A DNA stretch of 64,000 nucleotides from contig CADCSX010000001.1 in NCBI GenBank assembly GCA_902805475.1, forward strand, positions 1,798,001 through 1,862,000, written 5' to 3'. Positions 10,471-22,059 of the stretch are shown one piece after another. The DNA is from Entonaema liquescens (taxonomy: Eukaryota > Ascomycota > Sordariomycetes > Xylariales > Xylariaceae). The position numbers and the translations under genes were made by a program. Every line of letters starts with the position of its first letter. Within the stretch, counting starts at the first letter, position 1. The notes beneath the pieces were generated by a model that searched no databases, was not told where the DNA came from, and was given only the letters and a program-made list of their open reading frames with translations.

Positions 10471-11519
10471 CTAAAATCTCATCGGCGCTAGTTCTTTCTT
10501 ACGATCCATCTCGCCCATAATCGCTGCCCTCATCGCTGCCCTATGTCTGCGACAAGTGTATCCCAACACTAGCGAAGATGTATCCTCAGTGATTTTGCGG
10601 CAAATATGAGTGTGTACGTCCCGGATCGTCTTTGACAGGGGCAGCCAATGCGGTTTGCTATAGTGCGGGAAGCATAGGTTGGCGAGCCGTGGTCCCGTCG
10701 TGGTCCATCTCTTGATGCTTGGGAACTCCTTCGTGACAGCACACGCTATGAGCCACCCGTGACAGTCACCGCGGCAGCCACGAACGAAAGTTACAGAAGT
10801 CAAATCGGATATGGTCGATCGTCTTAAACTCCATAGAAAGAAGTTCACAGGGTAAAAAGGTGCTCGATCAGGTACTTAGTAATACTCACGTTGTTAATAT
10901 GTCAATTTCGACCTTGTTGCATAAGAACTCTGGAGACGTACAGGCTACGAGAAACCTATTTTTCCCGTACAGAATGGGAGTCGCCTCTAAATTTACCTGC
11001 TTACAGGTACGTAGCAACTCTACGTGCGGCATTCGGTGGGGATTCCGGCGAAGCTCGCTCGTAGGCCGTTGTGGACGGTACCAATAAATCTGCCGGCGCT
11101 TTGTAGATATCATAATATAATCTGGAGAAAGCAAGAGATACCAGTATATCTCTAGACGCAACTCTAACGGGAGCTTAAGGAGTGGGGAAGTGGTGGTCCC
11201 TAAGCTATCCCTGTCGTCCTTGTAACTGCATGTATTGGCAGAGTTGTCCTATTAGAGAGCGTTTTCATTAGCTCATTATACTATATAGAGAAGAGTATAT
11301 CTCGAGAAGGAGGCTTAATGAAATATCTATGAGCACGATTAATTTTTTTATCAATATGTATTGTCTAAGTAGATTCATAAGCGTATATGAGCACTCTGGT
11401 ACGCGATCTGTGGGAGGAGATGTAAGAACCATGGGGTCGGGTTGTAGTAACGCACTCGTGCGTCTATAGAATATAGGACTTAAGAGGCGAGAGAGAGATT
11501 CTAGTCCATCAAAATGCAT
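10471..11519 (-). CDS. 2EXR/F-box-like fungal protein (hypothetical), gene model tentative
   Basis: Proposed exons on the minus strand: 11519-11403, 11248-10890 and 10828-10471, giving 277 residues with consistent phases. The central exon is well supported: it encodes LLKLPLELRLEIYWYLLLS followed by VELLRTCKQVNLEATPILYG. That pair is the hallmark of the fungal 2EXR/F-box-like family, in which an LP-E-R-IY motif is followed by an LL-TC-Q-EA-ILY motif. The 61-nt intron 10889-10829 has a perfect GTGAGT donor and keeps frame into the last exon (TLRRSTISDLTSVTF). The first exon and its GTACCA donor are weakly supported, so the true start is uncertain. Family members are numerous in Pezizomycotina and mostly uncharacterised; no function is assigned. 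It converges on the transporter gene. Confidence 0.6.
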
Positions 11520-12550
11520 GAGAATTCAAATGAGTAGTGCTTACTGATGGACCATCATTGGCATGGCTATATTGACTGGCTCCTATAGACGTCGCTGGAG
11601 AAGCGCGGATAACCTTCTTATGAGGGCCTCTGTTGTTTTCTGTTCGCAACATGACGTTTTCGAGTCTAGTCTTGACCCGCCGATAGGGATTAGAGGAATA
11701 AGATCTACTCTTCCCGATGGCCCGACCAGAGTAGAAATGAATAATAGATGGATAATGAATGAATAATGCTGGGGGAAAGGTCTTGGTGTTGAATGAGCGC
11801 GATGCCTTAAAATTGTTCGAGATGGTTCTAGCCTGTAAGAGAGGTGGACGTTATCGAATAATTTGATATTGGGCAGTTTTCCGTGGATATCTCTGTTAGG
11901 CTGATGTTGGATGGACCAGCAAGAATTGCATATTCGTGAAGAAATATGGAGTCGTGAACCTAGGCCTCCCTGTGCCTCGTGGAGCCTGTCGGAATCCACG
12001 ACAAAGATCTACCTAACCTAACCTAATTTCATGTATGTATTCCGTACATGCATGTTGGCATGTAACATTCGAATGTTGGGCGGGATATGTAGGATGTGTG
12101 TGGCAAATAAACTTTTTCACTAGGATTCGTCCCTATTTCTAGGTACCATTTATTTTATTTTTATGATTAGTTAGTTATAGGAGTATAGAAAAAGGAAAGA
12201 ACATAGGTAGTGAAAGAACTATTTCTTTATGTAATCGGGGTTGCTCTCAGTTAAAGATCACTTTGCGGGGTTTCCCCAACTCGTCCCCAACTCGTCCCCT
12301 GATTCGCTATCGAATGGCTCCATTGGAAGGAAGTTACAGTTATAGAGAAGTGTCGTCATTCCACATGCAGTATAGGTAATACACATAAACTCCTTCACAA
12401 ACCGCTTATATAATTCTATATATCATTCTATATAGATTATGTTAGGTATGTATGCACAGGAGATAAAAGGTGTGTTAGGTAAGTTAGGTTTAACTCGAGC
12501 GCATATAATAGGTACGTATATCTCCGAGTTCGAATTGTAGGGATCGGCAT

Positions 12551-12580
12551 GCAGAAGCAGAAGCAGAAGCAGAAGCAGAA
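12551..12580. repeat. (GCAGAA)5 hexanucleotide repeat
   Basis: Five perfect GCAGAA units in intergenic DNA. No reading frame around it suggests coding use. Confidence 0.95.
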
Positions 12581-13310
12581 GTAACAGATCTCATGTGTGA
12601 AACAATACTTACATGTGCTTAGGTGGATGGCATATGTATCTATCTCCTTTGCTTGTGGAGAAGACGATTGGTTGTAGAAGGGGTCCTTAAGTCTGATAAC
12701 TATGGTCCGAACCCTTCCGTCTTAACCACCAAAAGAGTTGCTTAAACATTGGGGAAATTTCATGCTTCGAAAATTTTACTCATATTTCCCCTCATTTCTC
12801 TCCTTGCTTCTCTTTTGATGGTTGGATATAATTTATTCATTCATATGTATGCCGGTTGGGGCGCTTATCCATCTAAACTTGCTTGTTGTGCTCGTGGGTC
12901 CTAATTGTTGTTTACTGGTCTATTTACTGGTCCTCGGGAAGTAGAAAAGGCGAAAAGGTTTCTCAAAGTTGTTAGGATTCGTACATATTTGTGGGTATCT
13001 GTGGTGTTGTGGATATTTACAGCAAGTAATTATGACTACTGAGAAGACGAGAACGTTCGAGGCCTTCCCCAGCCAGAGGGGCGGTAAGCGGAACAAGTAA
13101 CCCCTCACCAACCGATTGAAAGCCTGTGTTAGTCGCCTCAAGTTTTTGACAAGTCTAGGACAAGAACGATATCAAATGACATAATTCACGATTGTGGGCT
13201 TTGTGGGCTTAGTGGGTAACAAGTTTATCCCCCGGGCTTTAGTGCAGAGTTACGGGGTTTAGTGGGCTTGTGGCACTGATGGCAAGATCGTTATAGGTAC
13301 TGATATGGTT

Positions 13311-13350
13311 CTGATGGGTCCTTAAGGTTCCATTTTTAAGGTCCCATCAG
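13311..13350. repeat. Inverted repeat / potential hairpin
   Basis: CTGATGGGTCCTT at 13311-13323 is matched by AAGGTCCCATCAG at 13338-13350, a 13-bp stem with one mismatch and a 14-base loop. No neighbouring gene end explains it; it could be the remains of a small inverted-repeat element. Confidence 0.7.
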
Positions 13351-14146
13351 CGATACCGCATCTTTTAACTTGCTTGTGGCTGTCGTTGTCGTATTTCATC
13401 TTCAACCTTACATATGCGAATACATATGCGAGTACATATGCACATGCCTGCGTTTTTTTATCAAAATTTTTTAGAACATACGAGTCTTGATACCTATCAT
13501 TTAAGTTGGGAACTAGATGAAAACAATAGACTGATATATCGGACCAATCCTATCTCTATATCACCACTAGGTAGAAGCACATATGCCTAACGTCGAATGC
13601 CTTAAACAATGCCTTAAGCTGTTCCAGGCAAAAAAACACTAAGCTTGAGCCCCAGATAAGTGCATCGCTGGACCAAGGATATGTAAGTATATACATGAAA
13701 TCCACATAATCCTTGTTAATCTTGTTGATGAAAGTAACGCTAGTGTCGTATTTGGCTGCATTTACACCATCGAACACGGTCCATTTTGATGATCTCCTCT
13801 TCAACCTTGTCTTGGGAAGGCAAAGTCCAAAGAAAAAAAAAATACACAGCAAGGGTTATTTGTAACCAACTGGGATAAGGCCATCCTGCCTCATCGGAGC
13901 AGATAAAACAAACTTGGCTTGCAACAATAATTATTTACATCTCTTCTAGCTTCTCTACTGCTTTTCACATAGCTATTGCGCATCTTTATGAGCACACAGC
14001 TTTGAAGAGTTTGGAGCTTATATATATATACGTTCATAACGCTACTATTCGTACTGTTCGTCTTATATCTACTATCCAACTACATTATTTACCCCTCTCG
14101 ACCAAAATCTTGTCTGGCGTGATCCTATCGCCATTCCTTGCACAAA

Positions 14147-16577
14147 ATGGCTGCGCAAGATGGACCGCAGGAGGATGTGTACGCTACAGTTAGTCAAACC
14201 TCAAAAAAGCAACTCTGGAAGTGTATCAATAATGGCTAATACGCATCCTCATACAGCTTCTTCTGAGCGACACATATCTACCTGGTACGTTTTATAGCTC
14301 TAACCTTCTTACTATTGATTTTTTCTAACATCTTTCAAGGTGCTTTGGTGCTTGCACACTCTCTACGAGATGCTGGCACAACTAAGAAGTTGGCCGCTCT
14401 TGTTACGCGGGATACCGTAGCACCCGAAATCATAACTGAGCTTGAGGTATGTTTGCTAGCTTATGCATTCCCAATTATTTTAACCTACTAACGTAATTAA
14501 ATAGACTGTCTATGACTACATAATTCCAGTTAGCACAATTCGCAATACGCAGACCGCCAATCTACACCTAATGGGTCGAGCCGACTTGCACTCCGCCTTT
14601 ACCAAGATCAACTTATGGCAGCAGACCCAATTCCGAAAGATTGTGTACATCGATGCCGATGTCGTCGCTTACCGAGCTCCGGACGAGCTCTTTGACCTAC
14701 CTCACCCATTCTCCGCAGCTCCCGATATTGGCTGGCCGGATCTGTTCAACACTGGTGTTATGGCTTTAACTCCCAACTTGGGTGACTACCATGCTATGTT
14801 GGCAATGGCTGAGAGGAGCATCTCCTTCGACGGTGCTGATCAGGGTCTTATCAACATGCACTTCAAGAACAACCACAACCGCCTCAGCTTCGCCTACAAT
14901 GTCACCCCTCCGCTCACTACCAATACGTCCCGCGTATCGCCATTTCCAGTCAAGCATTAACATGGTGCACTTCATCGGCCCCGACAAGCCGTGGTTCAAG
15001 GGAAGGCGCGCTAGCACTGGAAGTGCAACCTTTGACGAAATGGCTGGGAGATGGTGGGCTGTTTATGACAGACATTACCGTGGATCGGTATGTTCCTTAT
15101 TCACACTCTCATTACTACGTTGAAGAATCTTCAGCTCACCATATCTAGGACACAACATCGGAGATCGTGCAGTATTTTACTGCGGGAGAATACCAGTCCA
15201 ACGGTACCACTAAAAACGCATACATCCGACAGCGCGGGCTGAACGGAAATGCGCCTAGCTCATCGAGCTGGGACGCCCAAAAGTTTGTTACCAACCACGC
15301 TACCTGTTCTTGGAATACCGAATAGCTAACTTGAAATCAGGCAGGCTCCTCCGCAAAATTCTAGGCCAGAGGCTCAGAATTTACCCAATACCGTATATCA
15401 TATGTCTCAGGATACTACCCCATGGGTTGCACCCAAGTGGTATGTGCCTCCCAGAGAGCCTGGGGCGCCTCCTATGAAGCAAATATTCCCTTGGGAGACT
15501 CAACGATCGGCGCCTACTCGCGTGTTCGCTGAAGACTACCACGAGGAGCCTGAAGAGGAACCCGAGGAAGAGATCGAAGAGGAGGAAGAAGAAGTTCTGT
15601 CCAGTGGTGCCCAAACGCCTACTGGTGAGCAATGGAATGCGCCTTCCGTTACGGATGCGTCCACCACGGATGATCAGAGGAGTGAACTGGTCACACCGAC
15701 TACACCAACCATGCATGCCACACAGAGTCATTGGAACTCGTTTATTATGACCAATGCCTGGGACGATGTACCTGAGATTGAGCGCTACGTTGACAAGATA
15801 CAAAGGCACAAGCAGAAGCCGAGCCTCAAATCTCCTGGTGTGGTAGCGTTGCCAGGTCAGACCGAACGGCCTGAGATTGCCCATCATAGGCGAGGAAGCA
15901 AGGTTACCGACTTCCCTACCGAAGCTGAACGCCCTAGCCTACCAGTCACTCCAGCGCCCATCCGCCGATCAACCTTCTGGGATGGCAGCGCTAGCGTTAC
16001 TGATGGCGACGATAACAACCCGCAGCTACCGGCTGCACAAGGTGTACCGGCACAGTCTGAATGGGTATGTGAGCACGGGACTCGGTGGACCCCTGAGGCC
16101 TGCCTCTGTGATATAACTAACATACTACGCTCTAAAAAGGACCCTGCAGCCAAGCTTCAGGAACTGGCTCAGTGGCATGATGCATTGCTACAGAAGCTCG
16201 GTGATGGCAAAGGCAGCAGTGAATTACCTCACAGTCACGTCGCGCAACCAGCTACGCTGGTGAGTCCGCAGCCGGTGAAAGGCGCCGCTAGTCCGAGTGC
16301 GATTCATAGCCTCGAGTCGAACTTAGAGGCGCTTCCTCGAATCATTACGACCGGAAATCGTAAATCGAGAGGTGCAGCACCCATACCCGCGCCCAGCTAC
16401 GCCGGTCCCGGAGCAGCGTTCGAGAAAGGCGAGAATGTACCTAGCGACGACATTCCGCGGGCTCGGCATTCGACAGCAGCGAGATACTCCGGCATCCCTG
16501 AACCAAGCTACTCCGGCCCCGGCCCCGCGTTTGAGAAGGACGCGAATATACCATTAGAGCTGCCAGCTGGGCAGTAG
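14147..16577 (+). CDS. Glycogenin (self-glucosylating GT8 initiator), with two one-base frameshifts
   Basis: Exons: 14147-14188, 14257-14284, 14340-14446, 14505-15087, 15149-15286 and 15345-16577. The GT8 domain starts MAAQDGPQEDVYATLLLS. It contains ALVLAHSLRDAGTTKKLA, the metal-binding DAD within FRKIVYIDADVV (about 104-113), FNTGVM and DGADQGLINMHF. At 14905-14931 two single bases are missing from C runs, so as given the frame ends at 14960. The family sequence continues in the next frame (SAHYQYV), then in the third (AYRHFQSSINMVHFIG). Adding the two bases gives 710 residues. The C-terminal 410 residues are the disordered fungal tail with IFPWE, PTRVF, LTNAWDD-like TNAWDDVPEIERYV and two PSY-x-GPG-x-AFEK repeats near the end. 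Glycogenin primes glycogen synthesis by glucosylating itself. A gene caller could hide the defect with a spurious 49-nt intron (14901-14949, donor GTCACC). Confidence 0.9.
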
Positions 16578-18510
16578 TTTAGACATATCACATCGAGGCT
16601 TCCAGAAGCTTAATAGGGCTTTGCCTCTGGGAGGCTGATATGATCAACATAGAGGCTAGACGAGCCCCGTCTAGCCGGGGAAGGCTACAGATATTCCCGA
16701 TGAGCTGGAAGAAAGGGGGGGTGGATAGGATTGCTTGGCGTTTGGTACACGAGATAAGAAGGGAAAAAAGATATATAACAAAATGACGGCATGATGGATG
16801 AACGACCTGCTAACAAAGGTCTAATTACTTGGGATACTGGCTACTATCCCTTACGAAGTATAACTTTTTTTTTTCTGTTTTTCGTTTCTACTTGGATACC
16901 AGACCAGCCGGCAAGTTTGGCATTTACTCCCGACAGCCATCATGGGCTTTGTGACGCGCCCGCTGGGCGCTCGTCTATGTTCGGGACCTGCTGTCGTTGT
17001 TTGGTTTCGGAAATTTATACTTCATTATATATCAATCCCTTATATCCGACCAGAATGCTACTGCGGTTGCACTTGCGTCAACATTACATACAGAAAGAGA
17101 GAGATATACTTTACCTTGTCGCATATATTATCTTGCAGTAGCATATCTACCACCTACCTATATATTTGCATCGCGGCCATATGGGCCAGGCTAGCATGAA
17201 GCGAGCATTCTATCTTAGCATAACATTATTTATATATTGAGCTATCTTCTTATGTCGGGTAGTATCAGGGATTAATGAAGAGAATTTCTATAGATGGGAT
17301 ACCTAGGCGAGACGTTACCTATATCCACTACTGGTGACTTGTAGATTGTATGGTAAATATGTGATTTGTTAGGCTTGTCGTTATAAAAGAGATAGAGAAG
17401 CTTAGTGACATGAATAAAACAGACGTAGGATTGGTCAACATGGTACGGTATGGGGTTTAGGAGTGGACTTAAGAAATGGTATAAGAGCACTGCGGTGGAT
17501 GAATGAACGGATTCGTGGTAACTACCAGATACTTACCTCCAAGAACATCCCTATCAGTGAGCAAGACCGAATAATGTATAAGTAGCACTAGTAGCAGAAA
17601 TTAATCAATTCAAATAGCAACGAAGATGAATAGTTTTCGACTCCAATCAAACGAACTACAGAGCTAGCGGATTGAAGCTGAGGGTAAGTATAGGACCGTC
17701 GACATAAGACAAGCCAGAGCGGACAGCCGAAGGCGAATGAGAGACTTTGCGCCGTTAGTAAAACTTATTAACCCCATCTGTCGGATGCGAGCTGCCTTTT
17801 TCACGATCTATGAGAAGTACCTGGCTTGGATTTCCACATAACGAGATCTATGTATACCTACCTAGGTAGGCCAAGCCCTTGGCCAGGACATTGCCGTTCA
17901 GACGTTACTGCTCTTGTGTTAACCACAATAGGTGTTCAACTAGATACACAAACCTAGTTTTAATTCCGATTACCCCGGTCAAGCTTTGCCGTTGTGGTAT
18001 TCACTCAATGACGAACCTACTATAAGTAAGTCTACCCAGTAGGGAGAACCGGGAATAGCTCATCATATTACTTAATTAAGACACATTGATAGTAGATATT
18101 TACTTTATTTTCTTAATATATATATACTTCAAGATGCATCTGCTATCCACAAGCTATAGTTTTTCACAGTTGGGTATCTAAGCAGTTATGGTAGAGTAGA
18201 GTGTACCTAGGTTACCTAACCTTACCCCCAGCCGTCTGCTGGTGTATAGATAGGTACCACCCCTGCCTAGCGACTGCTCCGGCCTTGTCTGAGGCCACCG
18301 GTTCCACATCTATCACCATAAACAGTCTGAGCTTGCTGCCTAGGCGCGTTATATGCTGCGACCTATGCGTCGATCGGGTGAGCGAGGGACAGCTTCACCT
18401 CATTTTCTCCTCATGGGGCTCTCGGATATCTAGAGCATAGAATCTCACGACAGGAGTTTTGGGTCTTGATTCGCCTATCAGGCTTCAGTACCTTATAGAT
18501 AGACATAACC
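16578..18510. other. Intergenic region between convergent glycogenin and methyltransferase genes
   Basis: No gene is supported in 1.9 kb. It begins with the glycogenin 3' region, including a perfect hairpin GCTAGACG/CGTCTAGC at 16655-16675. The rest is AT-rich with short open frames only. TACCTAGGTA occurs at 17859-17868 and a one-mismatch copy at 18204-18213. Confidence 0.45.
16655..16675. repeat. Perfect 8-bp hairpin in the glycogenin 3' region
   Basis: GCTAGACG (16655-16662) and CGTCTAGC (16668-16675) flank a 5-base loop, about 80 bp after the glycogenin stop. It probably lies in the 3' UTR; a role in mRNA processing is only a possibility. Confidence 0.6.
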
Positions 18511-19416
18511 TTACTCTTTAGCCGCCGTCGCTCTCCGCTTTAGCACACCAACGACAAGCCAGCGCTTCCGTATGCTGATATCCTCTTGGCCGCGATCCCA
18601 GACCCATTCGCGCTCAACGCCATCGCAGTCTCGCTCCCGTATACTCTCGACCTCAAGTCCGGCAGCTGCAAGTGGTTCATCTTCGAAGAAGCCGCGCATC
18701 TTGGCGCGCCCCGTATGGAACCCAGCTATAACCCAGGCTCTAGAGTCTGGGGAGTCCTTAAGAAACCACGCGATGGACTTGTGCAGGTTGGCGTGTTGCC
18801 ATGGCATCCACAGGCAATCACATACGAAGACACGATCAAAGCGGCCCTGATTCTCTACCGCGAAAGGGGTATCTAACTCGCCCCACGCGTGACCCTCGAC
18901 CATCAACGGCGCGAGTGAATTTCTGGGCGAGTTTTCCGTCTTAGCGTTAACCGCGATGTTCTTGCGCAGGGTGTCTAAGACAGTTTCAGAGGGATAGTCT
19001 GTCACAACCACGCCTTTGGCGCCGAGTAGAGCTGCCATAAGGCTAGGCAACGCGGTGCCGGCGCCGAGCTCGAGTGTCTCAAGGTTAGCAACATTGAATT
19101 CGGCGGCCTGGAGCCGGCGCAAACCGACATCGAGGGGCAAGCCTAGAGTTCCGGCCTCGACGAACTCGGCAAGCAACAGACTCGCGTTCCACAGGTAATG
19201 GCTAAAGAGTTTACGATCGGCCTCTCGGTCCGGGTCCGCGAGGGCGATGTGCAGGGGCTTGGGCAGATGCGGGGAGGAGTAGAGCAGAGAGTGATCCGCG
19301 TCGCCATGCTGGTTCGTCACATCATCCGGGAAGATGACGCCTAGCGAGGAACTGAGGTAATCCTCGGGATCTGAAGAAGGAGGACCATAGAGGGAGATGC
19401 GGCTCGTCAGGGCCAT
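18511..19416 (-). CDS. Seven-beta-strand methyltransferase, NNT1/EFM7-like
   Basis: Intronless gene of 301 residues. The methyltransferase-16 fold is clear: SHYLWNASLLLAEFVEAG (72-89), motif I ELGAGTALPSLMAALLGAKG (116-135), post-I VVVTDYP (136-142) and the FDRVFVCDCLW stretch (193-203). WNASLLLAEF before motif I is characteristic of the fungal 'nicotinamide N-methyltransferase' group, whose yeast member Nnt1 was later described as Efm7, an N-terminal/lysine methyltransferase of elongation factor eEF1A. By homology it probably uses S-adenosylmethionine to methylate a cytosolic protein; the eEF1A substrate is inferred from the yeast relative. The start ATG is the first in frame and in good context. 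It converges on glycogenin. Confidence 0.88.
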   Translation of the reverse strand: MALTSRISLYGPPSSDPEDYLSSSLGVIFPDDVTNQHGDADHSLLYSSPHLPKPLHIALADPDREADRKLFSHYLWNASLLLAEFVEAGTLGLPLDVGLRRLQAAEFNVANLETLELGAGTALPSLMAALLGAKGVVVTDYPSETVLDTLRKNIAVNAKTENSPRNSLAPLMVEGHAWGELDTPFAVENQGRFDRVFVCDCLWMPWQHANLHKSIAWFLKDSPDSRAWVIAGFHTGRAKMRGFFEDEPLAAAGLEVESIRERDCDGVEREWVWDRGQEDISIRKRWLVVGVLKRRATAAKE

Positions 19417-20890
19417 CCTGCTCGGCCGAGTGAATTTTGAGGCTCAAGTGCAGGGATGGTTATGTGCTGGCCTGGCTGGGCAGCTGGGGTGCTAGAGAAC
19501 TATGTTTTTTTTCTTGGTTCTCTGCACCCGAGCGCGTGTGATCAGAAAGTTGGGCACAGAAGCGATACCGAGAGTAGTGGGACTTTGAGCCAAGCTTAGA
19601 TACCCCGGTATTAGGTAGGACAAGGGGATACTATGGTACTTTGCTTGGTTTCCCTGTCCAGAGTCCGGGACCCATGTTATTGAAAAAGACGGAGCTATTC
19701 CGTTGCGAACCCTGCCGGGCGGAAAATCAAGCACCGTCTATCTTTGTACTATGTAGCAGTGGACGCCACACCCCCCCGCGATATTAAAATAGAACAAAAG
19801 AGAAGGAAAAGCAAATGTGTACCATACACTAGTATGGAATGCACATATGTACATGTAAAAGATATGGATACCTAGGTATATGAAGAGGGGAGGGGAATAA
19901 GAAAAAGCAAAGAAATAAAAAGGATATTAGGATGTACACCAGCACCGATGTATGTATGCATCGCTACAGTGTCGAGATGACATCACATAAACCGTGTCAT
20001 AGCGTATAGCATTACCGCATATAGCATTACAGCATATAGCATATAACATATACATGTAGCGTCTAACGTCTAGAAGAGCCTACGGGAATGCAGAAGTATG
20101 CGCTCATTGACTCCCCATCGGCGTGGCTGTATGTGCATGTACGGCGCTGCCGGTAACATTTTACAGTGTATTGGAGAATAGCGATGATGACGATAATGCT
20201 GTTGTGGTTGTGGATTGAATTGGGGGGTAGTGTGCCGTTTGTTTCGAATTGGTTTTGATTTTTTTAACAGAACGCAATTGGGAATTGGTAGTTGGTACCT
20301 AGTTGGTAGTTGGTAGTTGGTAGTGGGGAAAAAGGGACAAGAGAAGAACATCTTACCTTACCTTAGTAATATTCCTACCGGCTCGGTTCGAAAGTGACGC
20401 TTTCCTCTAGCCTTACCGTTGCTTACGTATTACGTTTATTTTATTCCCTATTACGTGCGTATTTAAAACGATAGGTACGATACCCGCTGCTAAGCAGATG
20501 TGCAGATGTGCAGATGTGCAGTTACCTACGCTAATGTTTCTCAAGTGCCCTGCTGTCCCTGCTGCAAATAAGCAAAAGCTGCGCCCTTACACCGCTTATG
20601 AGGGCCTAACCTTCCTGATTCAGACAGCCAGTATGGGAAGGGTAGGCTAACGTTAAATCCTATACCCTTTTCTTTTGCACCAACCAGCACCAACCATTTT
20701 GTACCTTATTGTTTTCCCTGTTTCCTTATTACACCCTGGTAATACACGTGGTATGCGGGAGCTGCGCCTCAGTGGGCGTAAATGCACGAAACGGTCATCA
20801 AAAGTCAAAAGTCAAAAGCCACTCACGGCCTAATCCGTGGAGGCCTCTATCGGGGCCGCGCTTGTGTTTTTTGTGAATTGTGAATTGTTA

Positions 20891-20950
20891 GTGTCAGTGT
20901 CAATGTCAATGTCAATGTCAATGTCAATGTCAATGTCATTGTCATTGTCA
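20891..20950. repeat. (GTCAAT)n hexanucleotide tract
   Basis: About ten consecutive hexamers, running from GTCAGT through GTCAAT to GTCATT. On the minus strand it reads as an Asp/Ile alternation, but no gene context supports translation. Confidence 0.95.
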
Positions 20951-21540
20951 AAATACCTATTCGTGTTAGCGTGCAAATACCTTAAATACCTTTTTTGAGT
21001 ATACGATAAGATACACAATTCAACTCTGTCAGCATGACAGCAGCACCCGTTCCCCATCCAATTGCGACGATGGAGGTAGACGAGTATATGGTGGTATTGG
21101 CTATCCGTTCATCTCTCTGCCGGTCGCCATCGCTGCAACCGCAACCTTCTGGGAAATGACATGCTCCGTTTCAGCTGCAAATATTCACCTATTGTGCAAA
21201 CCTCCTGCGGTTTCAGGCAATAGGAGGATTCATCCAGGAAGCCTCGTTTATTAGATGCCGTCGCCTTAGTTTTCCAATCAGATGAGCCAAACACCCATTC
21301 TCTGGATTTGGTTATATTGCTCGCTTGGGCGAGATGGGATTTGAATAATGCGTCGGGATTTGCATCGTCAATATACTGGACATATATGACATATTGGGCA
21401 TATACGAGGTTAGAGATGGTGGGTGTATACCGTAGCAGAGCCGTGCAAAAAGAGGCAAATCTAAGGAGTACGTTAGGTATGAGAAACTATGTCTAAAGAT
21501 TCAATAGTTGGTAGAGATAATTTAATAAAATTGAAGTTAT

Positions 21541-21577
21541 TCACATTCACATTCACGTTCACGTTCACGTTCACATT
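21541..21577. repeat. (TTCACA/TTCACG)n hexanucleotide tract
   Basis: About six hexamers in which TTCACA changes to TTCACG and back, indicating point mutation plus slippage or unequal exchange. Confidence 0.9.
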
Positions 21578-22059
21578 GGTCAAATAATACGTTGGTAATC
21601 AAGAAGTGTTTCGAAAGCGAGATAATTCTTTATTCAAGAATGAAGCTGAGTCTTTTGTTCAGACTTCACGACGCCATCGTAGTACAAATAGATAGGGTAT
21701 CAATACAGACCATCAAAAACTACATAATATACCAAAAAAGAAAAGACTAATAGAACATTTTTACCAGCCGTTGAAGGGCTGTCGGGGAGATAATACTCTT
21801 CATGAGAGACATATCTGCTTTTCTCCCCTTTCTATAGTTCGCCAGTTATAAAATTTTCTCCCCGACGAAGAATGAAGTCCCCTAGTAGGGTTTTTGTATA
21901 TCATTAAGTATCCCAACGTACAACAGACCTTGCGCCAGTCATGCTTGTCCCAATCTTCGTCTCGGTCGTCATGATGCTATGTATATCGATACACTAGTGA
22001 TTAGAGAGGTAAGTGGATGATAGATAGGTGGATGTGATATATACGGGCGCGATCAAGCT

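Larger units (their letters stand above)
11520..14146. other. Intergenic region upstream of glycogenin
   Basis: No recognisable gene in 2.6 kb. Contents: a perfect GCAGAA hexamer tract at 12551-12580, a CATATGCGA-type repeat at about 13410-13446, a hairpin at 13311-13350, and short direct repeats of TGTGGGCTT around 13195-13275. A 98-codon open frame on the minus strand (13556-13852) resembles nothing I know. The last 150 bases are the glycogenin promoter and leader. Confidence 0.45.
19417..22059. other. Intergenic region rich in short tandem repeats
   Basis: No gene is supported in 2.6 kb. The first few hundred bases are the methyltransferase promoter. There is an unusual density of short tandem repeats: TAGCAT-type repeats near 20005-20047, GTTGGTA repeats at about 20285-20325, (CAGATGTG)3 at 20495-20521, the (GTCAAT)n tract at 20891-20950 and the (TTCACR)n tract at 21541-21577. 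TACCTAGGTA lies at 19869-19878. The last part is the 3' region of the zinc-finger gene. Confidence 0.5.

Noticed and set aside
11583..11999. 138-codon minus-strand frame next to the 2EXR-like gene
   Set aside because: It has no family resemblance, and its apparent start is not ATG.
14901..14949. A 49-nt intron in glycogenin that would restore the frame
   Set aside because: The donor GTCACC is poor, and the removed bases still encode conserved family residues in shifted frames, so frameshifts explain the data better.
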